This document shows positions 59,589 through 64,000 of a DNA stretch of 64,000 nt, piece by piece (positions within the stretch are counted from its first letter, which is position 1; every line of letters begins with the position of its first letter). The stretch is from an uncultured Paraprevotella sp. (GTDB lineage Bacteria; Bacteroidota; Bacteroidia; Bacteroidales; Bacteroidaceae): contig CALULA010000001.1 of NCBI GenBank assembly GCA_944321365.1, positions 186,001-250,000 on the forward strand, in the 5' to 3' direction. The notes beneath the pieces were generated by a model, which was given only the letters and a program-made list of their open reading frames with translations, ran no database searches and was not told the DNA's origin. Made by a program: the position numbers and the translations under genes.

Positions 59589-60572
59589 TCAGCGCATCGT
59601 GAGTGTTTCCATCGTGCGGAAGCCGCGCAGGAAGTCTTCAACGGCCATTTGTTTCTTGCCGGTGAGCTGAATCCTTTTCAGGTGCAGGTAACCACCGTCT
59701 GCGGCCACTTTCATGAAGGTCCTGCCGTCGGTGACGACCGTTCCCGTGGGTTCTGTCGGCATGCAAGGCTCCTTGGCGGTTTCGTAAATCTTCAGGGTGT
59801 AGCTCTTTCCGCTCTCGTCCGTCATCTCTGTCCAGGCCGCAGGGTAGGGGGAGAGGCCGCGCACGAAGTCATGGAGCTGTTTGAGATTCTTGGCGGTCCA
59901 GTCTATGCGGCAGGTTTCCTTGAATATCTTCGGGGCGGGATGGAGTGGTCCTGCCGCTGTCAGCTGTTCCTGCGGGATGGGGTGTATGTTGCCCGTCAGG
60001 ATGTTGTCCACAGTCTCCGTCACCAGCTGCCCGCCCAGTTCCATCAGCCGGTCGTGCACGGTGCCGGCATTGTCTGTTTCGGTGATGGGGATGTGCACTT
60101 GCTGGATGATTTCTCCCGTGTCAATCTCGTGCTGCAGGAAGAATGTGGTGATGCCCGTCTCCGTCTCGCCGTTGATGACGGCCCAGTTGATGGGGGCAGC
60201 CCCACGGTATTGCGGGAGGAGCGAGGCATGCAGGTTGAATGTGCCCAAGGGGGGCATGGCCCACACCACTTCGGGCAGCATGCGGAAGGCCACCACAATC
60301 TGCAGGTCGGCGCGGAGCGAGCGCAGTTCCTCCACAAAGGTTTCGTCCTTGAGGCGTACGGGCTGCAGCACGCGCAGACCGTGCGCCACGGCATATTGTT
60401 TCACCGGACTGGCCTGCAGGGTGTCCTGATGCCGTCCTACGGGTTTGTCGGGCATGGTGATGACTCCGACCACGTTGTAGCCGCCTTCTACAAGGCGGCG
60501 CAGGCTTTCCACCGCGAATTCCGGCGTGCCCATGTACACTATTCTTAAGTCTTCTTTTCTTTTCATTGTCAT
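59589..60572 (-). CDS. fmt: Methionyl-tRNA formyltransferase
   Basis: Fmt formylates initiator Met-tRNA with 10-formyl-THF. The 327-residue protein has the N-terminal formyltransferase fold (RIVYMGTPEFAVESL), the catalytic region NLHASLLPQYRGAAPINWA and the aspartate in HEIDTGEIIQ. A C-terminal OB-like domain follows from about 215. The start at 60572 forms TAATG with the clc stop, so translation is coupled. Confidence 0.95.
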   Translation of the reverse strand: MTMKRKEDLRIVYMGTPEFAVESLRRLVEGGYNVVGVITMPDKPVGRHQDTLQASPVKQYAVAHGLRVLQPVRLKDETFVEELRSLRADLQIVVAFRMLPEVVWAMPPLGTFNLHASLLPQYRGAAPINWAVINGETETGITTFFLQHEIDTGEIIQQVHIPITETDNAGTVHDRLMELGGQLVTETVDNILTGNIHPIPQEQLTAAGPLHPAPKIFKETCRIDWTAKNLKQLHDFVRGLSPYPAAWTEMTDESGKSYTLKIYETAKEPCMPTEPTGTVVTDGRTFMKVAADGGYLHLKRIQLTGKKQMAVEDFLRGFRTMETLTMR

Positions 60573-62371
60573 TATTCGTCAGATAAGTCTGCCATGGTCT
60601 TGCGATAGAGGGTCAGCACGTGCGACTTGCGGATGAAGCCCATGAAGGTGCCTTCTGCGTCTACTACGGGAAGTATCCACGCGCCGGTCTTGTCGAAGGT
60701 CAGCAACACGACGTCCATGGAGTCGTTGATGTTCAATCGCGCCACGGGTTCGCTCATCAGTTGTCCGATCTTGAAGCGGTGATAGAGTTCCTGTCGGAAC
60801 ATGATGGGGCGCACGTTGTCCAGATAGATGATTCCCACCAGGCGGTGCTGGCGGTCTACGACGGGGAACACGTCGCGGCGCGAGGCGGAGATGCTCTTGA
60901 TGAGTTCTCCCAGATCCATGTCGGTGTAGAGATATTCTTCGTATTTCTCGATGACGGCATCCATGCTCATCAGTGTCAGTATGGCGCGGTCTTTGTGATG
61001 AGTGAGCAGCTGTCCCTTCTTGGCCAGCCGCATGGAGTAGATGCTGTGCGGCTCGAAAGAGATAATAGTCAGATAGGCGCAGACGGAGACAATCATCAGT
61101 GGCATGAACAGCTGGTAGCCTCCGGTCAGCTCGGCGATGAGGAATATGCCGGTGAGCGGGGCATGCATCACGCCGCTCATGAGTCCGGCCATGCCGATCA
61201 TGGCGAAGTTCCGTTCGGGCAGATGGATGCCCAGACACTGTTCCATGTTCCACAACCGGGCGAAGATGAAGCCGGAGATGCAGCCCAGGAAGAGGCTGGG
61301 TGCGAAGATTCCGCCGCAGCCTCCGCCGCCGTTGGTGGCCGTGGAGGCGAATACCTTGAAGATGAGTACCAGTGTCAGGTAGAGCAGGAGCAGGTTGCCG
61401 TGGCCGTAGAACAGGGAGCTGTCCATGGCGGTGTCCCAGTCGGACGGGCCTTTCCCGTTGAGCAGCAGGTCGATCAGGTCATAACCTTCACCGTAGAGCG
61501 AGGGGAAGAGGTAGATGAGGATGCTCAGTGTGACTCCTCCCAGCAGCAGTTTGATGTAGGGGCTCTTGTATTTGCGGAAGATGTCCTCCAATGAGTTCAT
61601 GGTGCGGGTGAAATAGAGCGAGACGAGACCGCAGAAGATGCCCAGCAGAATGTAGGCCGGAATCTTGCTCACGGCGAATCCGTCCTGCAGATGGAACTCG
61701 AAGATGGTGTTCGTTCCCGAAACGGCGAAAGTCACTCCTGCGGCTGTCACGCAGGAGATGAGCAGTGGCAGCAGGGCGCCCATGGTCAGGTCTATCATGA
61801 GCACCTCCAACGTGAATACCAGTCCGGCAATCGGTGCCTTGAAGATGCCCGCCACGGCTCCGGCGGCACCGCAGCCCACGAGCAGCATCAGTGTCTTGCT
61901 GTTGATGCGGAACAGGCGGCCCAGGTTGGAACCTATGGCCGAGCCGGTGAGCACGATAGGGGCCTCGGCTCCCACGGAGCCTCCGAAGCCGATGGTGATG
62001 GCACTGGCGATGACGCTCGACCATGTGTTGTGCGCCTTGATCTTGCTCTGCTTGCGTGCGATGGCAAAGAGAATCTTGGTCACACCGTGACTGATGTCGT
62101 CTTTCACAACGTAGCGGACAAACAGTCCGGTGAGGAAGATGCCGATAACGGGGTAGACCAGATAGAGCGGGTTGGAAACTGTCACATCGAAACGGTAGGT
62201 CAGGATGTACTGAATCTGATGGATGAGCCATTTCAGGAACAGTCCGGCAAGGGCTGTCAGCACTCCCACAAAGAAGCTGATGATGAGGATGAACCGCTGT
62301 TCGCTGAAGTTCATCCGCCGCCAGATGAACAGCCGTTCGAAGAATGTGAAGTTCCTTTTTGCCGCTTTCAT
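60572..62371 (-). CDS. ClC family chloride channel/antiporter with CBS domains
   Basis: A 599-residue ClC protein. The membrane part (about 25-430) has the selectivity/gate segment GGSVGAEAPIVLTG, where the glutamate corresponds to the E. coli ClC gating Glu148, and GGGGCGGIFAPSLFLG. Two CBS domains follow from about 455 (TLMSMDAVIEKYEEYLY, and MSEPVARLNINDSMDVVLL). The start at 62371 gives a short basic lead (MKAAKRNF); the frame upstream of it overlaps the tsaC-like gene and is not used. Direction and coupling to protons cannot be read with certainty. Confidence 0.92.
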   Translation of the reverse strand: MKAAKRNFTFFERLFIWRRMNFSEQRFILIISFFVGVLTALAGLFLKWLIHQIQYILTYRFDVTVSNPLYLVYPVIGIFLTGLFVRYVVKDDISHGVTKILFAIARKQSKIKAHNTWSSVIASAITIGFGGSVGAEAPIVLTGSAIGSNLGRLFRINSKTLMLLVGCGAAGAVAGIFKAPIAGLVFTLEVLMIDLTMGALLPLLISCVTAAGVTFAVSGTNTIFEFHLQDGFAVSKIPAYILLGIFCGLVSLYFTRTMNSLEDIFRKYKSPYIKLLLGGVTLSILIYLFPSLYGEGYDLIDLLLNGKGPSDWDTAMDSSLFYGHGNLLLLYLTLVLIFKVFASTATNGGGGCGGIFAPSLFLGCISGFIFARLWNMEQCLGIHLPERNFAMIGMAGLMSGVMHAPLTGIFLIAELTGGYQLFMPLMIVSVCAYLTIISFEPHSIYSMRLAKKGQLLTHHKDRAILTLMSMDAVIEKYEEYLYTDMDLGELIKSISASRRDVFPVVDRQHRLVGIIYLDNVRPIMFRQELYHRFKIGQLMSEPVARLNINDSMDVVLLTFDKTGAWILPVVDAEGTFMGFIRKSHVLTLYRKTMADLSDE

Positions 62372-62387
62372 GCTTCGTCTTCCTTTC

Positions 62388-62957
62388 TTATTTTCTGATA
62401 ATTTCCATCTCACCGTTTTCACCCAGTCTGATGATGCTGCTGGGCGAGGATTTGGTCTTTTCTCCTTGTCGGCTTTGTACGATATAGTCGACCGCATTCT
62501 TGATGTCCTCACTGATGTCCGCAAAACAGCCCGGAGACGGTTCGCCGCTGACGTTGGCCGAAGTGGATACAACGGCTTTCTGGAATCTCCAGCACAGTTG
62601 GCGGCTGAACTCTTCGCGGGTGACACGAATGCCTACACTGCCGTCTGCCGCGAGCAGATTGGGAGCCAGGTTCTGAGCCTGGCTGAAGATAATGGTCAGG
62701 GGCTTGGTTGCGTATTCGATCAGATCCCATGCCACGTCGGGGACTCTCCTCACATAGCGTTGCAGCCGGTCTGCCGAGTCAACCAGGCAGATCAGCGCTT
62801 TGCTGTCATCTCGTTTCTTTATCTCATACACCCGCCGTACGGCATCGGCGTTGGAGGCGTCGCATCCGATGCCCCATATCGTATCGGTGGGGTAGAGGAT
62901 GACGCCGCCCCGGCGCATCACTTCTATGGCTTGTCTGATATCTTCTTCCCTGTTCAT
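62388..62957 (-). CDS. L-threonylcarbamoyladenylate synthase (Sua5/YciO/YrdC family)
   Basis: This 189-residue YrdC-domain protein makes threonylcarbamoyl-AMP, the first step to t6A37 in tRNAs that read ANN codons. Visible motifs are GGVILYPTDTIWGIGCDA, the KKRDDSKALI substrate segment and VSTSANVSGEPS. There is no extra Sua5 domain. It lies between prfC and clc, 16 bases before the latter. Confidence 0.9.
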   Translation of the reverse strand: MNREEDIRQAIEVMRRGGVILYPTDTIWGIGCDASNADAVRRVYEIKKRDDSKALICLVDSADRLQRYVRRVPDVAWDLIEYATKPLTIIFSQAQNLAPNLLAADGSVGIRVTREEFSRQLCWRFQKAVVSTSANVSGEPSPGCFADISEDIKNAVDYIVQSRQGEKTKSSPSSIIRLGENGEMEIIRK

Positions 62958-62979
62958 GTCGTGTTGCCTCCTTTACAGA

Positions 62980-64000
62980 TTAAAATTCGCTGGTGAAATG
63001 AAATTTGATGTGTTCGAAATCAGACTGGGCCATTTGGAGCACGTAGTTGCTGTCGGCCAGGAATACATCGCGGCCTTCGCGGTCTTTGGCCATGAACTGG
63101 TACTTGCGTTTTTTGAATGCTTCCAGTTGGGCCTCATTGTCGCTCTCTATCCAGCAGGCTTTGTAGAGGCTCAGCGGTTCCCAACGGCACTTGGCATTGT
63201 ATTCGTGTTCCAGACGGTATTGTATGACCTCGAACTGCAGCTGTCCCACCGTACCGATGATCTTCCGGCCGTTGAACTGGTTGACAAACAGCTGTGCCAC
63301 ACCTTCGTCCATCAGCTGTTCGATGCCTTTGGCCAGTTGTTTGGATTTCATGGGGTCGGCGTTCTCTATGTATTTGAACATTTCGGGCGAGAAGCTGGGC
63401 AGCCCGCGGAAATGGAGCAGTTCGCCTTCTGTGAGTGTGTCTCCGATTTTGAAGATGCCGTTGTCCGGCAGTCCCACGATGTCGCCGGGCCAGGCCTCGT
63501 CGATGGTGCTTTTGCGTTGGGCCATGAACTGTGTGGGCGAGGAGAACCGGATGGTTTTGTTTTGCCGTACGTGCAGATAAGGAGCATTGCGCACGAACTT
63601 GCCGGAGCAGACTTTGCAGAATGCGATGCACGAGCGGTGGTTGGGATCTATATTAGCCGTGATTTTGAAGATGAATCCGGTGAATTTCTGTTCTTCCGGA
63701 TGCACCGTGCGTTCTTCTGCCGGTGTAGGACGCGGGCTGGGGGCTATTTGTACGAAACAGTCCAGCAGTTCCTTGACACCGAAGTTGTTCAGTGCCGAAC
63801 CGAAGAACACCGGAGCGGTTGTGGCTTCCCGATAGGTCTGCATGTCAAACGGCGGGTAGACTCCTTCGATAAGTTCCAGGTCGGTGCGCAGCTTGTCCGC
63901 ATCGGTTTCGCCTACTCTCTCGTCCAATTCCGGACCATGGATGTCTACTTCTATTTTCTCCGTGACTTTCTGTTTGTCGGGAGTGAAGAGATCGAGATGC
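62980..64000 (-). CDS. prfC: Peptide chain release factor 3 (N-terminus cut by window edge)
   Basis: RF3 is the translational GTPase that recycles RF1 and RF2. The frame is open to the window edge, giving about 339 residues of the C-terminal two thirds; the GTPase domain start lies outside. Seen are the end of the G domain (LDLFTPDKQKV and VFFGSALNNFGVKELLDCF), domain II (FTGFIFKITANIDPNHRSCI) and domain III (VGQLQFEVIQYRLEHEY). An internal TTG at 63927 is not the start. It is transcribed ahead of the tsaC-type gene. Confidence 0.95.
   Translation of the reverse strand, partial: HLDLFTPDKQKVTEKIEVDIHGPELDERVGETDADKLRTDLELIEGVYPPFDMQTYREATTAPVFFGSALNNFGVKELLDCFVQIAPSPRPTPAEERTVHPEEQKFTGFIFKITANIDPNHRSCIAFCKVCSGKFVRNAPYLHVRQNKTIRFSSPTQFMAQRKSTIDEAWPGDIVGLPDNGIFKIGDTLTEGELLHFRGLPSFSPEMFKYIENADPMKSKQLAKGIEQLMDEGVAQLFVNQFNGRKIIGTVGQLQFEVIQYRLEHEYNAKCRWEPLSLYKACWIESDNEAQLEAFKKRKYQFMAKDREGRDVFLADSNYVLQMAQSDFEHIKFHFTSEF

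Noticed and set aside
62372..62626. N-terminal extension of the ClC protein
   Set aside because: It lies entirely over the threonylcarbamoyl-AMP synthase gene and has no homology-like sequence; ATG 62371 gives a normal ClC start.

Overview
The window reads as a chromosomal segment of a Bacteroidales gut bacterium (Bacteroidaceae: Bacteroides, Phocaeicola or a close relative). Evidence for this is the Bacteroidetes-type promoter element (-7 TAnnTTTG, sometimes with -33 TTTG) in front of many genes, BACON and MACPF lipoproteins, several Bacteroidetes-restricted DUF families (4286, 4421, 4468, 5103, 1573), a short RpoD of about 286 residues, and a class A RNase P RNA. I see no tRNA or rRNA gene, no insertion sequence, no phage gene and no CRISPR array.

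Layout. 1-8.4 kb (all minus): a truncated MATE transporter, then a run transcribed hisH-hisA-hisF-hisIE-ftsE-like-lysC-lysA-glycosyltransferase, which joins histidine and lysine/DAP synthesis and starts from a strong promoter at 8335-8367. 8.4-15 kb: a ModF-like twin ABC ATPase, ruvC coupled to a DUF4286 gene, and housekeeping or unknown genes (DUF1573, Cof-type HAD phosphatase, a DNA glycosylase-like protein, DUF4421, a Gfo/Idh/MocA oxidoreductase).

15.3-23.4 kb (minus) is the most unusual part. It is a tight five-gene operon encoding three different BACON-MACPF pore-forming-type proteins, a BMP-family binding lipoprotein, and a lipoprotein that fuses a type I periplasmic-binding (receptor) domain to a C13 legumain-type cysteine protease. 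All five begin with a lipobox followed by Cys-x-acid-acid, the pattern of Bacteroidetes surface-exported lipoproteins. I infer a surface sensor-protease-pore system, which I do not recognise as described.

23.6-31.6 kb: a multipass membrane protein on plus, a large putative porin, and an operon TPR-korD-korA-small membrane protein-korB-korC for a 2-oxoacid:ferredoxin oxidoreductase. 31.6-38.0 kb: a MacAB-TolC efflux operon that carries its own LytS/LytTR two-component system. 38.2-43.6 kb: riboflavin synthase, a YihY-family membrane protein directly downstream of rnpB, a DegQ-like protease and the primary sigma factor. 43.7-46.9 kb: an overlapping set (HPr-kinase-like, S26-type peptidase, PqqD-like) resembling a RiPP maturation module, then MmcQ/YjbR and a TRIC/UPF0126 channel. 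46.9-52.4 kb: DUF5103, a DUF1460 amidase, MtgA, an OmpA-type lipoprotein and ProRS. 52.5-59.4 kb: a TetR-controlled TolC-HlyD-ABC-ABC2-ABC2 exporter of the YbhGFSR type with a clear operator. 59.5-64 kb (minus): prfC (cut by the window edge), tsaC/ywlC-like, a ClC channel with CBS domains, and fmt.

Non-coding highlights. Four intergenic regions carry arrays whose palindromic core TTCTTGCGCAAGAA recurs at exact 22-bp steps. A separate 21-bp AT-rich tandem array precedes the TetR operon. A perfect 23-bp-arm hairpin follows ribE, and a 46-bp near-palindrome lies in the array before fmt.
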